Assembly: GCA_029255685.2 (NCBI GenBank)
Contig: CM055315.2
Coordinates: 68,849,681-68,913,680 of the forward strand
Length of the DNA: 64,000 bases
Source: Silene conica
Lineage: Eukaryota; Streptophyta; Magnoliopsida; Caryophyllales; Caryophyllaceae
Reading direction: 5' to 3'
The position numbers and the translations under genes were made by a program. The notes beneath the pieces are model-generated. The model did not search any database. It saw only the letters and a program-made list of their open reading frames with translations, and was not told the DNA's origin. The stretch's first letter is position 1. Each line of letters opens with the position of its first letter. Shown here piece by piece: positions 12,141 through 22,526 of this stretch.

Positions 12141-13345
12141 TTTTTTATACTCTTACTTTTTTTTCCCTTTTTTTTCTCCTCTTTTTTCCTTTTGTTGTTT
12201 ATACTGTTTTCTTGTGTTAGCCTTTTTTTTGTGTTTTTTTTCCTTTTCTTTTTTTTTTACCCTTCAAATTACATCTAACAAAAGAAAGCATTCAAACTTG
12301 CAAGTGCGCTTCCATCATCACTCGTGTAGCCTCTTGTGAAAAATTCAAACAACCTTATTCAAAACTAAAACAAAAGAGCTAAAATAACAAAAACCGGGTT
12401 GCCTCCCGAAAGCGCTGGTTTAAAGTCCTGCACGACGCACATTGAAGCTCAAGAACCAATTATGGGATCACACAGTACTACCCCTTCAATCAAAATAACA
12501 AACAAATTAAGATCGGAACATGTCAATGCCCGTAGGAGAAGATCATATAAGCTATCAAAAGAGTGAGCTAACACATTATAAACTCTTATAATCATAACAA
12601 ACCATTAGCAGCTCATAAAGATATAATCATGAAAAACATCTTTCTCCGGTTCTAACCATATACTCGTGGTGTAGTTCTTTATGCAATTGGGTCATCTTAG
12701 CCAACATGTTTTCTCCACTCCCAACAAAGTTGTCATCTAAATCCCATAATATATTACCCGAATCTCCTCCCAAAAAGTTGTCATCAAATTGCGGGGGTAT
12801 GGCAAAATCTATGTCGGGTTCAATAGGACAAGGTAAACAAATCAAAGTCATGAATATATTCTTCATCATAAATTGTGGCACTCACATCAAAAGTAAGAGA
12901 ATTAGAATAATCAAGGTTGCTCATATCATCATTTGGACTCAATTCAATATTTGTTGGGGTATCAAAACAAGGAGTATGATTTAAAGTTGAGTTAGTCACT
13001 TCTATTTCTCGGGAATTATCAATCAAAAGATCAAGCACATCCTAATTATTTTCATGTTTCAACTTGAAAAATCCACCCTCGCTTTGTACTTGAACATCTA
13101 TTTGAGTACCTTGATTAAAACTATGAAAAAGTCCAACCCAAAAATCTTGACTCTTACACAAATATGGGTGATCTACCAAATATATCTCTAGCCTTTCAAA
13201 GTAGTGATGAAGTAATTCATGCTCCTGTTCAGGGAAATGAAAACACATTTTCTAATTAAAAGACACAAGAACCGTATTAAAAAAAATGATAAGAAATAAT
13301 TTACAAGCACACAAAAAAACAATTGCCTTCCCCGGCAACGGCGCA
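12141..13345 (-). mobile_element. Athila/Tat-like Ty3/Gypsy fossil, internal part
   Basis: On the minus strand, 13344-13329 reads GCGCCGTTGCCGGGGA, the tRNA-Asp-type primer-binding site known from Athila/Tat elements, immediately after an LTR. Beyond it come short remnants of reading frames (13248-13042, 13038-12820, 12881-12627) with no domain I can name. Then comes the motif AGCGCTTTCGGGAGGCAACC near 12395-12425, which I know from the end of pol in this group, followed by a long purine run on the minus strand (12150-12262). Broken, too short for an autonomous element, and probably old. Confidence 0.6.
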
Positions 13346-14742
13346 AAAATTTGGCTAGACTTGTCGCGAGTCTCCAAATTAACAATTTATAATCCACTAC
13401 AAACTCTAACAATAGCAAGGGTAAGTAGGGGTCGATCCCACAAGAAAGGTCTATGTTTAGTGTGTGTTTGTGTAAATAATTCTAATATAACTAATTGGGG
13501 GTGTTTGCGGTTTTGAATCTAAATCTAACAAAGCAAAATATTTAAATATTAGAGTGAATGAAATTATAAGAAAGGTCTTGGGTCTTGCAATTTTCACAAA
13601 TGATATAGGTTTGATCATTGACACTTTTATACTCTATTACTCTTGAATACTTTGTTGTGAAAAAATGATTTTCTACTTCTCCTTATTTTTAGTTGTTCAC
13701 TGCGAGAAGCGCACACAAACAACTCTTATGGTGATGACAATTTAGTCCAAGCGTATCTAAATTCAATCATGCCATAGATTATAACTAGAGAAGCCAACAA
13801 AGAAGAACAAATGCATACACAAGCGGTTCAACACTTTAATTCTTATGATTATTATTGTTCTCCTACAATTCAACAATGATGAAAAGCATACAATTGATGA
13901 ACAATAGTTGCTACTAATGTCTAGGTAATTGAACAAAAGATTCAAATTCCTAAACTAGCAATAGATTAGAGATAATATAAACTAGGTGATCAAATTAGTA
14001 AAAACTATCGATAATCGTAATAATGAGTTGAGAATAAAAATCAATATCCAAGAGATAGAAATAGAGAGTAAAGAGTCTTACAAAACACTAATTCATTTGC
14101 TTTAGTTGCTTGATCCAAGACGAATAACTTACTCTTCCATACAAATAAAACTAACTAAAATAAACTATAGAAAATATATTCTAATGATTAAAATGATGAA
14201 TAAGTATGTAAAACATATGGAAGCACACCCCTAAAAGTGTCAACAACATCTTCTTATATAAGTCTTCAAAGGACAACTCCTTAATCTCTCTTAAATTATA
14301 CTCCATCCGTTCCGGTGGGATGTTTACACATGTGTGTTTGCACAAATAATAAGGTGAGGAGAGAGGATATAAAAAATGGAATAAAACTTAATATAAAATA
14401 CAAAATAACACAAGTTGTTGGGTTAATCCAAAGTTAATCACTTCATTAATTAATATTGAAATAATAATCACTGCCAAAATAAACATCAAGTTAGACGTCC
14501 CTCCTACTTCAAAAGTGAAAATTTGGATGGGACATTTCCCACCAAATTCAAATTCTGCCAATTTTTTGGAGTGGAAAAAGTGAAATTTTTTCCCTCCAAA
14601 AATTAACTTACCCTAAACATTTACCCTAAAAACTCACCCTTATATAAGGGTTAAATACAACATTTACTACAAAGATCCAAACATTAAATATCTTACAACT
14701 TTCAACATAAGTCTCATATACAATAAATACTTAAACTATTTA

Positions 14743-16303
14743 ATGCCTCCTTATATATCGCCTATAAATCCACCAAGAAAATTTGATGCATATATTGCAG
14801 CCATGGCAGCCGCGGCAACAACAACGGAAGCTGTAACATCAGCCATGACAGCAGCAGCAGTGGCAGTTGCAAACACAATTGATGAAGAAATAACATTAAT
14901 ACAACAAGAAGATGTTGCAACGATAGAGGATATTACTATGGAAGAAGAACCAGAAATCGCGGCAGCAGTAATGGTGGATGAAATCACACATGTAACATCA
15001 ATCCCACGACTCACTAATGAAACAAGGAGACTAATTGCACAAAGGTTGTTACTCGGTTATAGAAACAACAAACTCAAACATGGTTTGTTGTCAAAATTAA
15101 TCCGAGAGTTTAATATTTCAAGGATGACAATTCACAAATACTGGAGTAAAGTTAAGCAACAAATCAGTGAGAGAAAACTGGTGGCAGTGGACAGGGCATA
15201 CAAAGGCTGCAAAAAGCGAGTCATTATTGACCTGGAAATGGTAAGATCTATCCCTTTATATAAAAGAACAAGTGTTAGGTCTCTTGCAATTGCCATGAAT
15301 CTTAACCCATCCACAGTTCATAGGCTTATTAAAAAAAGGAAAGATAAGGTCACACTCAAATGCAATTAAGCCATTATTAACCGATGCAAATAAGATGGCA
15401 AGGTTGAAATGGGTGTTTGACAAAATAGATAACATTAGTTTAGGGCATAGTCTAAAATTTCATGAAATGTATGATGTGATACATATAGATGAGAAATGGT
15501 TTTATATGTGTCGCGCTACACAAAAAATTTATCTACTACATGATGAAGACGACTCATATAGATCATGTTCCTCTAAAACACGTATGATTAAATTAATGTT
15601 CATGGGAGCGTCGGCAAGACCTGGAATAACTGATGGGGTTGTCACTTTTGATGGGAAAATTGGAATTTTCCCATTTAGTTGCATTGTTCCCGCAAAAAGA
15701 TCTAGCAAAAACAGAACTAAAGGGACCCTTGAAACAAAACCAATAGATCGTATTACAAGGGAAGTAATCAAAAAATGCATGTTAGAAAAGATTTTACCAG
15801 CCATTAAGGCAAAATGGCCAGACGGAAAGGGCAGAAAAATATTCATTCAGCAAGATAATGCCAGACCTCACATTTCACCAAATGACCCCGACTTCAAGAG
15901 GGCTACTACTGAAGACGGTTGGGATATAGAACTCATATTTCAGCCCCCAAACAGCCCTGACCTTAACATCTTAGACTTAGGACATTTTAGAAGTATTCAA
16001 ACAATTCAACATGAGAAAGCACCTAGTTCAGTGGTGCAATTAGTGGATACATTTTTGCGGTCATACGAGGAAATCAGCCCGGTTACTTTAAACTACACAT
16101 GGTTAACGTTACTAACTTGCATGAATCAAATACTCAAGCTTAAGGGCGGTAATCGCTACAAGATTCCTCATATAGGAAAGAAAAGGTTAGACAGAATGGG
16201 TATGCTACCAACGACAATTATACCGAAAGTAGAACATGTGGTAACTGCTCTTTTAGACGAGACTAGAAACCTTATATCACAACTTCCAGGCCAAAGTATT
16301 TAA
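14743..16303 (+). pseudogene. Mariner-like transposase (plant MLE), one frameshift
   Basis: Part one (14743-15369) starts with an Ala-rich, acidic leader, then LTNETRRLIAQRLLLGYRNN and the paired helix-turn-helix region (FNISRMTIHKYW; TSVRSLAIAMNLNPSTVHRL). Part two (15395-16303) has the catalytic domain: HIDEKWFY holds the first Asp, FIQQDNARPH the second, and PPNSPDLNILDLGHF the third. Thirty-nine residues separate the second and third Asp, i.e. the plant DD39D signature. GGGNRYKIPHIGKKRL near the C-terminus is also typical. The two parts are in different frames. The shift lies at about 15328-15345, next to a run of seven A, where the family reads R-R/S-H-S-N-A-I-K-P; the second frame shows SHSNAIKPLLTDANKMARLK. 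All three catalytic Asp are kept, so the break looks recent. Confidence 0.93.
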
Positions 16304-16318
16304 ACATGACAAGGAGTC

Positions 16319-16357
16319 TGAGATATGTTCAAGCTAGTAAGTGTTGAACATATCTCA
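16319..16357. other. Perfect 14-bp inverted repeat after the transposase stop
   Basis: TGAGATATGTTCAA (16319-16332) and TTGAACATATCTCA (16344-16357) pair perfectly around an 11-nt loop, about 15 bp after the transposase stop codon. It may shape the 3' end of the transposase transcript or separate it from the convergent gene; that role is inference. Confidence 0.8.
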
Positions 16358-16629
16358 AACATGAAGTAGTAAGTTTTTGTATGCATGGATGGTTTTCTAA
16401 TTTCTCTTAAAGATTAGCCATGTATTAATTTTTTTGCTTGTAATGTTTTGTAAGCAAGGATGCTTGTAAGGTTTTGTAAGTATGGATATGTTAATGAAAC
16501 AATGGAAATCTAAAAGCAAATTGAAAGGACCATGTAATCAGTTTGTAAGCATGAATATGTTCAAGATAATTTGTTTAGGAGATGATGTTTGCAGAAGCCG
16601 TCAAATGCAGATTAACACAACAATCAACC

Positions 16630-16803
16630 ATAGCATTACCAGCAGTCACGAATAGTTTAAAACATACAACAATCACAAATAGCTTGAAACATAAAGCATT
16701 ACCAGCAGTCACGAATAGCTTAAAACATACAGCATTACTATCGGTCACGAATAGCTTAAAACATACAGCATTACCGGCAGTCACGAATAGCTTAAAACAT
16801 ACA
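16630..16803. repeat. Tandem array, period about 39 bp (four full copies plus a partial)
   Basis: Units read about AGCATTACCAGCAGTCACGA followed by ATAGCTTAAAACATACA. One short copy (ACAATCACAAATAGCTTG..) lies between units. The array falls between the 3' ends of the two convergent mariner genes. Reading frames through it on both strands are by-products of the repeat. Confidence 0.9.
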
Positions 16804-16893
16804 ATTCTATACATCATTCAACAATATTATGACTACTTCTATTTCAAACACGTCAATATAAAACAAAATTATGATAAAAGTCGGATTTTTACC

Positions 16894-18110
16894 TCATTGC
16901 TTCTTTTTCTGAGGAGTTGCTGAGCTAACCTCCTCAAAATCAGATGAACTAGCATATTTGGCAAAATCAGACCTTTCTTCTGAACTGATCCTTCTACTCC
17001 TACCCCAATTAGGGTCCGTCTCAATTGAATGTTTATACTCACAATCTTCACAAAGCGCATTTCCGTCAATAAATGCGCGACCGTCTTTAGGATCAATCCA
17101 CATACCAAAGCGGCCATCAAGCTCCAAATCCATCTTGATATGACATGTGCGACAAAATCCAGTAGTTATTTTCATAGGTGGACCTTCAGATGCAGCCTGT
17201 AAATCACAAGACAAGCAAAGTCAGTACATAAAAAATGTTGGGATGCTTTTCAGTTAAAATGGGGGCAGGATGAGCTACTATGGGTTAGTAAGACAATATT
17301 CACATGCAACAAAATTGCAGCAACAAATAATCCCATGATGGACATTGAGGCAGCCCCTTGGAGTAAAATGAGACACAAAATTGCAGCAACAAACAAAATT
17401 GGAGCAACAAATATCCCATGTCCGATAATTTTGGTACAAACAACTAAAATGAGGGACAAACAACTAAAATGAGGGAGTAAAACAAAGCCTTTGGAAGGTT
17501 CTTTTTTGGGTTTTCAGATAAAAGTGTGTTTAAATATAGACCCCATTTGACATTATGAAGATGAACAACAAGCCATCTTGCGGGTTACTTGATAAAATCC
17601 ATCTTAAGTCCAACAACTTCTCGAGGGAAGTGCTTCTAAGCCCAACAATTCAAGTAAATTTAGCTTGCTCTACTATTATATTCTTCCCGTATAAAAAAAG
17701 GAGGGATTAAAACAAATGATAGATGAACAAAAGGAACAGATGATAGATGAACAACAACATTATAAAGATGAACAACAAGCCATCTTTTTTGGGTTTTCAG
17801 ATTCAAGAAAATCGTTCCTCTCAAACCCATAAATGCTTCCCCTCAAACCCATAAATCAGATCTAATAACATTTTACAAGACAAAATAACACATATATATA
17901 TAGACGTTTACTCATAAAATTCAGAAAAAAAGATGGGAAGAGACTAACCTTAGAAACTTGGCTATCAATGTCTTCAGAAAAAGCACCAACAATGGTGTTG
18001 GGAGAATCGACAAGAGGAATGTTATTATTGGGAGAATCGACAGGAGGAATGCCTTCAGACTTGACGGGACTGCTTCTGGACTCCGTCATAAGATAGATCT
18101 GGGAAAGCAA
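16894..18110 (-). CDS. Second gene of the mariner element: two-exon CxxC-x30-CxxC protein, unknown function
   Basis: Exon 1: 18089-17949 (an ATG 21 bp upstream at 18110 is in frame). Exon 2: 17196-16894. The donor (AAG|GTTAGT) and acceptor (TTTACAG|GCTGCA) join phase 0 to phase 0, giving 147 aa from the 18089 start. Exon 1 is acidic with two copies of a short PLVDSPN/PPVDSPN motif. Exon 2 reads [20 protein letters not shown], then [30 protein letters not shown], then a Ser/Arg/Glu-rich tail ending TPQKKKQ. The CRTC/CEDC pair, separated by 30 residues, looks like a zinc-ribbon or treble-clef metal site. The KKK tail could aid nuclear entry. I do not recognise the family. The 752-nt intron contains repeats of AAAATTGCAGCAACAAA and of TGAACAACAAGCCATCTT. 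The reading frame has no break, unlike the transposase beside it. Alternative: a captured host gene fragment. Confidence 0.65.
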
Positions 18111-18183
18111 AGTTGTGAGAGAGAGACGAGAGAAGGGAGATGTGCGGCAGTTTCGTGAGGTTTCGTGAGGTAGATCTGCGACA

Positions 18184-18297
18184 GTTTAGTGAGGGAGATG
18201 ATGGGGTAGGGTTTGTGTTTGGTAATTAGATTTAGGATCAGTTTCGTGAGGGAGATGATGGGGTAGGGTTTGTGTTTGGTAATTAGAATTAGGATAA
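18184..18297. repeat. 57-bp tandem duplication in the 5' region of the second mariner gene
   Basis: GTTTAGTGAGGGAGATGATG... (18184-18240) is repeated as GTTTCGTGAGGGAGATGATG... (18241-18297) with few differences. It lies between the right inverted end and the minus-strand start codon, so in the promoter or 5' UTR of that gene. Confidence 0.85.
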
Positions 18298-18840
18298 GTT
18301 GTGGGTTAAGGATAATGGGCCTACAAATTTAGTGGGTTAATGTTTACCAAAAATAGGGGTGTAAACATATGACCCGTACCCCCTAATTTGGAAAGTGTAA
18401 ACATCCCACCGGGACGGAGGGAGTAGGTATTATTACCAAAATAAATGAGAATTAAGGAGTTATTGAAATTGCATTAAGTCTCATGTTGTGTCATAAAATA
18501 GAGAATTGGAATCCAATGTTGTGTCATAAAATATGAGTTGAATACATGAAATCCATAGAATTCAATGTTCATCTTGATGTTCATTTGCTTTGACCATAGT
18601 AATTGGACCTTGACTTGCTTCAAAAACCATATTGCATGACATCTTTAGCCCAACAACAATCTCTAAAGAAGACTACTCCACTCATATTAACAAATCAATC
18701 CACTTATCCCATAAAAACATGCAAATCCATCATCAACCCAATATCAAATACATGTGCACTAAAATCCAATAAAATACTCCTCAACCCATCAATTAATCAT
18801 CAAAATATTTTTATTAATACCTACTAAACTAGATTAATCA

Positions 18841-19320
18841 AACTTAGCTAAACATAATTTAACTTGGACTTAACTTAAACTTATACTTTAATATACTTAA
18901 ATTAACTTAAGATAAGACACTTAATTAACTGAAGAGAATTAAGCTCAAGTTAACTTAAAGTAACTTGATATTTAAAGATTAACCTAAATAAACTTAATTT
19001 ACTTATAAGTTACATTTTTAGGTTCAGGTCAACTCAAGTTCGGTTAATTACATTTAGTTTAATTCGCATTTAGGTGTATTCAAGTTCGGTCCATTCAAGT
19101 CAAAATATATTTCTTATACCTTCTCATAATCTGTCATTCAATATTATATAAATGAGTTGCTTAGTTTAAATTCATGCTCAAATGACCAAATTAATCGCAA
19201 GTTAAAAGTTTGACACAATATCTTATATATTATGGAGTATTTAGTAACTAAGTATACTACTGACTAGCATATGACTTAAAAATGTACAAGCTGTGACCTG
19301 TTAAGTTAACTTTAGCCCGA
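18841..19320. other. AT-rich DNA with TTAACTTAA-type repeats, no gene
   Basis: Many irregular AACTTAA/TTAACTTA units between 18840 and 19020, then plain AT-rich sequence. Nothing coding was seen. Confidence 0.5.
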
Positions 19321-19735
19321 CAAACCGGTTAATCGAGTCAATTTCAGATGGGGTAAATTTTGGGTCGGGTCAGGTGTCGAGTGTTGGGCTGGGTTCGGGT
19401 CGGGTGTGGGGTTCGAGTTGGGTTCGGGTCCGGGTTTAGGATTCGGGTTCGGGTTCGAGTTATAACCCGATAAGAATTAATATTGAATTTTTTGGACCTG
19501 GCGTGAACCGCTACATGATTTTTAACCGAACTAACCCGATCCATAACAATCGTTACCCGACCAAGTATTCCACATTCCAACCTGATACCCGAGGTAAGTC
19601 ATAACCCGAAATGATCTGACCGAACCCGATCCGACCCAAAAATATTCACAACTCGAATCAATCGGACATCTTAATAACCCGAACCTGAAATGACTCGACT
19701 CGAATCCGACTCGACCCACCCGATTGCCAGGTTTC
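19321..19735. repeat. Fold-back element: GGGTTCGGG-rich left half, ACCCGA-rich right half
   Basis: From about 19340 to 19450 the plus strand is packed with GGGTCGGGT, GGGTTCGGG and GGTTCGAG. From about 19458 to 19730 it is packed with ACCCGA, CCCGACC and ACTCGAA. The two halves are inverted relative to each other and could fold into a long imperfect hairpin. The G-runs of the left half also fit a G-quadruplex pattern. No coding capacity. The superfamily is not certain; hAT-like non-autonomous elements often look like this. Confidence 0.6.
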
Positions 19736-21030
19736 CTTCATTCATAAATTATCACCCCACTTTCCTTATTTGGCAATTTTTTTTCGCAGTTACTCTTTTC
19801 ATGTACAAAGATTACTCTTTCATGGACTATTTGTCATAATTTTTCCACTATTTACCCTTCTTCTAAAAAGAAAACAAATTCTCTCTCTTTTCCCATCCCT
19901 TTCAAAATCAAATCCTTACCGAATTACTCAATTATAAATCTTAATTTCATATTAATCGAGTAATAATTATAGTTTTATTCGTGCGTCAATATTGTTGGTA
20001 TTGAATTAAGTAGTTGGAGAACAAATTTGGGTTTATGAAATTTGGGTTTACGATAATTAGGATTAATGGTGGTTGGAGTAGCAGGGGTGGCGAAGAAGAC
20101 AGGTGATGGCCAACGACGAACATAAAAAATGATGTAGGTCAAACCTAATTAGGACAACATGATTACATGAGCATCCACCCATCAATGCCCTTTAGCAAAA
20201 CTTCATGATAGTAACAAAGTAACATCCCAAATTACACTATTGTATAACCAAGAACTAGCTTACAAGCATAATTCATTATGATGATCAAATTATGTGCAAC
20301 ACAACTTTTGGTGTATTACCTACCTTTGTTGAATTCAATTAGATAGTGAGTTTAAACACGATGATTTTTCATGATTTTTTAGTGGAGAAATTTGAAAGAG
20401 TTAATTGAAAAATCATCAACACTTCAGGGCGGCGGCTATGCGGGAGGGGTCGGAAGGGTGGTGACGGTGGTGGTTGGGTAATGTCGGCAGGAGTGGTGGT
20501 TGATTGTTAGTGGAGGAATTTGAAAGGGTTAATTGAAATAAGGGAAAAAAATGTTGAAATGGGAAGGGCAAAAGAGTAATGTAAGTACATGAAAGAGCAA
20601 TACTCTTTATTTTATATCACCCCATTTCTTTTCTTTCTATATTTGGCAACCTATTTTTACCATCCTATCCTTATTGGCCATCTTTATTTACAAAAGCTGT
20701 CATTACTTAGTGGGCCTAATTTAAGCCAAATTGATAATTTAACCCAAATAGTTGCCCTTAATGACTCCCGCCAAATTTATAATCCATTTCTAAATTTCCC
20801 ACCCAAAACCAACCCAATTTATTCACCAATTAATTCCCCAACCCACTACCTTATCATTCATTATACGGAGTACATGCCCTCACTCACAATTGAAACCCTA
20901 AATCACTACAATTCCACCCGCCTCCCCCCTCTCTCTCTTCAATCACTTGTTATTTCCAAACCCACTACTCTTCTCCTCCGTCTTATAATCTCGTCCTCCA
21001 AATTTTCTCTAATCTCCCTCCATTTTTACT
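19736..21030. other. Non-coding region, possible decayed MITE and upstream region
   Basis: A TATCACCCCA..TTTGGCAA block appears twice in direct orientation (about 19757-19783 and 20615-20651). TTACTCTTTTCATGTAC near 19792 is loosely inverted at 20573-20600 (GTACATGAAAGAGCAATACTC). From 20880 to 21030 the plus strand is pyrimidine-rich with several CCCTAAA/ACCCTAAA, like a plant 5' UTR. No protein family was recognised in the long pyrimidine-rich reading frame. Confidence 0.4.
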
Positions 21031-21150
21031 ATGGACAGTCACATATCTAGTAGTGAGGAAACGTCTTGTTGCGAATTTTTTCGTTGCAAATACTTTAAAG
21101 TCAAACAAGTCAATCGTCGCTGCATTTATTGCGGTGTAGATGATATCTGA
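21031..21150 (+). CDS. Short cysteine-rich reading frame, likely the start of a truncated gene
   Basis: 39 codons: MDSHISSSEETSCCEFFRC, then KYFKVKQVNRRCIYCGVDD and a stop. It follows a pyrimidine-rich, 5' UTR-like stretch. The Cys pattern (CC-x4-C-x11-C-x2-C) could be the beginning of a zinc-binding domain, as in the N-termini of FAR1/MULE-type or plant-mobile-domain proteins, but this is only a resemblance. Homology to a Copia element starts about 40 bp later, so the rest of the gene, if it existed, is lost. Confidence 0.3.
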   Translation: MDSHISSSEETSCCEFFRCKYFKVKQVNRRCIYCGVDDI

Positions 21151-21389
21151 AATGTGTGAGGAAAGTGATGTTGAAAACGGTCCTGTTCTTGACGAAGTTT
21201 TTGTGTCTCATGATGGTATCTTCCTAGAAAAAGAATTTCTTTCTAAAAGACAGAGTGGGAGAAAATTTGAACTTGATGAAGTTTGAGAGCCACAAACCGA
21301 AAACGAGGTGGAGGAGAATGTGGAGGATAACGTTCTCTCCTCTTCCGAAATGATAATTTTTCCTAGGAAGTCAGGTATAATCAATCATC

Positions 21390-22526
21390 TGTTGGAGTAA
21401 TGTCCTCCACAATGTGTGATTATTTGAGTAAATCTTTTACAAGATCACGAAGGGATACTTAGTATATTAATCAGTTGATTAACGTTTATCGGTAACGATT
21501 GGCTCACTAGAAATTTGACGTTACTGTCATATGATGGCGATAATCAGCTGATCCCTAAAGGTCACACCTATAGGATAGTACTGAGAAATGTGATTATATA
21601 TTAATATAATTACATAAATGCTAATCTTAGCTAAATGTAGTTAAGTAGATGATAAATATTTAATATGATTAACTAATAACTAGGAGAAATGAATTAAATG
21701 TTAATTCTAATAAATATATATAAAAGTTATATTTATTAATTACTCCCTCCTATTCTATGTATTGTTCCCTATTTCCTTATTCGGTTATTCGGGTTTTCTT
21801 CCCTATTTCCTTTTTTGGAAGCATTTGTGTGGTCTAAATTCAATGGTAGGTGGGCCATTGTGTTTTGTGTGGTCCAAATGATATTTCTTATTTTTGGGGC
21901 AAAAATGAAAGGGGAAGAATATATAGAATAGGAGGGAGTATATTTTAATATATGATAGAATAATATAATTGAGATTAATTAATTATAAGATAATTAATTA
22001 ATATTCTCCGGGAATTAAATTTGTACACCGAAAAGTATTAAAATATATATGATATTTTAAGGAAGTTCGGAATAAGGAAACTGACTCAAAATATTATATT
22101 ATAATGAGGTTTCCTAATTGAAGTACAATACCAACACAAACCAAAACCCTATACATAGAGGGTTTCGGCCGTGAGGTTGGTGACACAAGAAGAAAACGTT
22201 TTTCCTCTCTTATTCTCCTTGATTAGTTTATCATCTTAATCCCAAAATAAATCATCTAAAATAATTAATAGTAATTTAGGAGGAGCTTTGAGAGAATCTT
22301 TCTCAGTCATCTTGGGTGCAATCTAAGGAGAACTTCTACCTTGAAGTTTGGTTTTATACTAGGTTGTTCTTAGGCCGATCTCATATAGGATCAAAGGTTA
22401 TTTCTATGATCCTTGTCCTATTATTTCAGTTCTATTGTTTTAATATCAATTCGTTTTTGATATAATCCTTGGCAGTATTAATTAAGTTAATACTTTTATG
22501 AGTAATTTAAGAAATTATTTCCTACA
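21390..22526 (+). repeat. 5' LTR of Copia B
   Basis: Starts TGTTGGAGTAATGTCC and ends TTATTTCCTACA, followed by AGTGGTATCAGAGCC. It is longer than its partner mainly because a 196-bp Stowaway MITE sits in it. The CCGTGAGGTTGGTGACAC block near 22170 and ACCCTATACATAGAGGG (22147-22163) mark the likely transcription start area. Confidence 0.92.
21743..21938. mobile_element. Stowaway-type MITE in the 5' LTR of Copia B
   Basis: The left end is CTCCCTCCTATTCTATG and the right end CATAGAATAGGAGGGAG-like (ATAGAATAGGAGGGAG). TA lies on both sides (21741-21742, 21939-21940). The 3' LTR at the matching place has only TTAATTATATTTTAA, an empty site, which proves insertion of 196 bp after the retroelement landed. 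Confidence 0.93.

Larger units (their letters stand above)
14301..18423 (+). mobile_element. Plant mariner-like (MLE, DD39D) DNA transposon, both ends present, two genes
   Basis: The left end starts CTCCATCCGTTCCGGTGGGA and the right end, reversed, starts CTCCCTCCGTCCCGGTGGGA. Together they form about 29 bp of inverted repeat with two mismatches, running through ATGTTTACAC. TA flanks both ends (14299-14300 and 18424-18425), the Tc1/mariner target signature. Length 4123 bp. Contents: a promoter-like TTATATAAGG (about 14640), the transposase gene on plus (14743-16303), a hairpin, a tandem array, and a convergent spliced gene on minus (18110-16894). The ends match the Stowaway consensus CTCCCTCCGT. 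The transposase is broken by one frameshift, so the copy is probably not autonomous. It sits inside the Athila/Tat-like LTR. Confidence 0.92.
13346..18840 (-). mobile_element. LTR of the Athila/Tat-like fossil, interrupted by the mariner element
   Basis: LTR sequence lies at about 13346-14300 and continues at 18426 to about 18840. The interruption is the mariner-like element described separately. A minus-strand TATA box (TTATATAAG, near 14254-14262) and an R-U5-like GGGTCGATCCCAC block near 13430 support the orientation. The outer (5') end of the LTR is not sharply defined. Confidence 0.45.

Noticed and set aside
14751-15014. Ala/Ser-rich frame opposite the mariner transposase start
   Set aside because: Antisense shadow of the Ala-rich transposase leader.
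16582-16923. Frames with repeated TNSLKHTALPAV / CFKLFVTAGNA
   Set aside because: Translations of the 39-bp tandem array on either strand.
20589-21050. 153-aa Pro/Leu/Ser-rich frame
   Set aside because: Pyrimidine-rich non-coding DNA; no domain and biased composition. Kept only as a probable upstream region.
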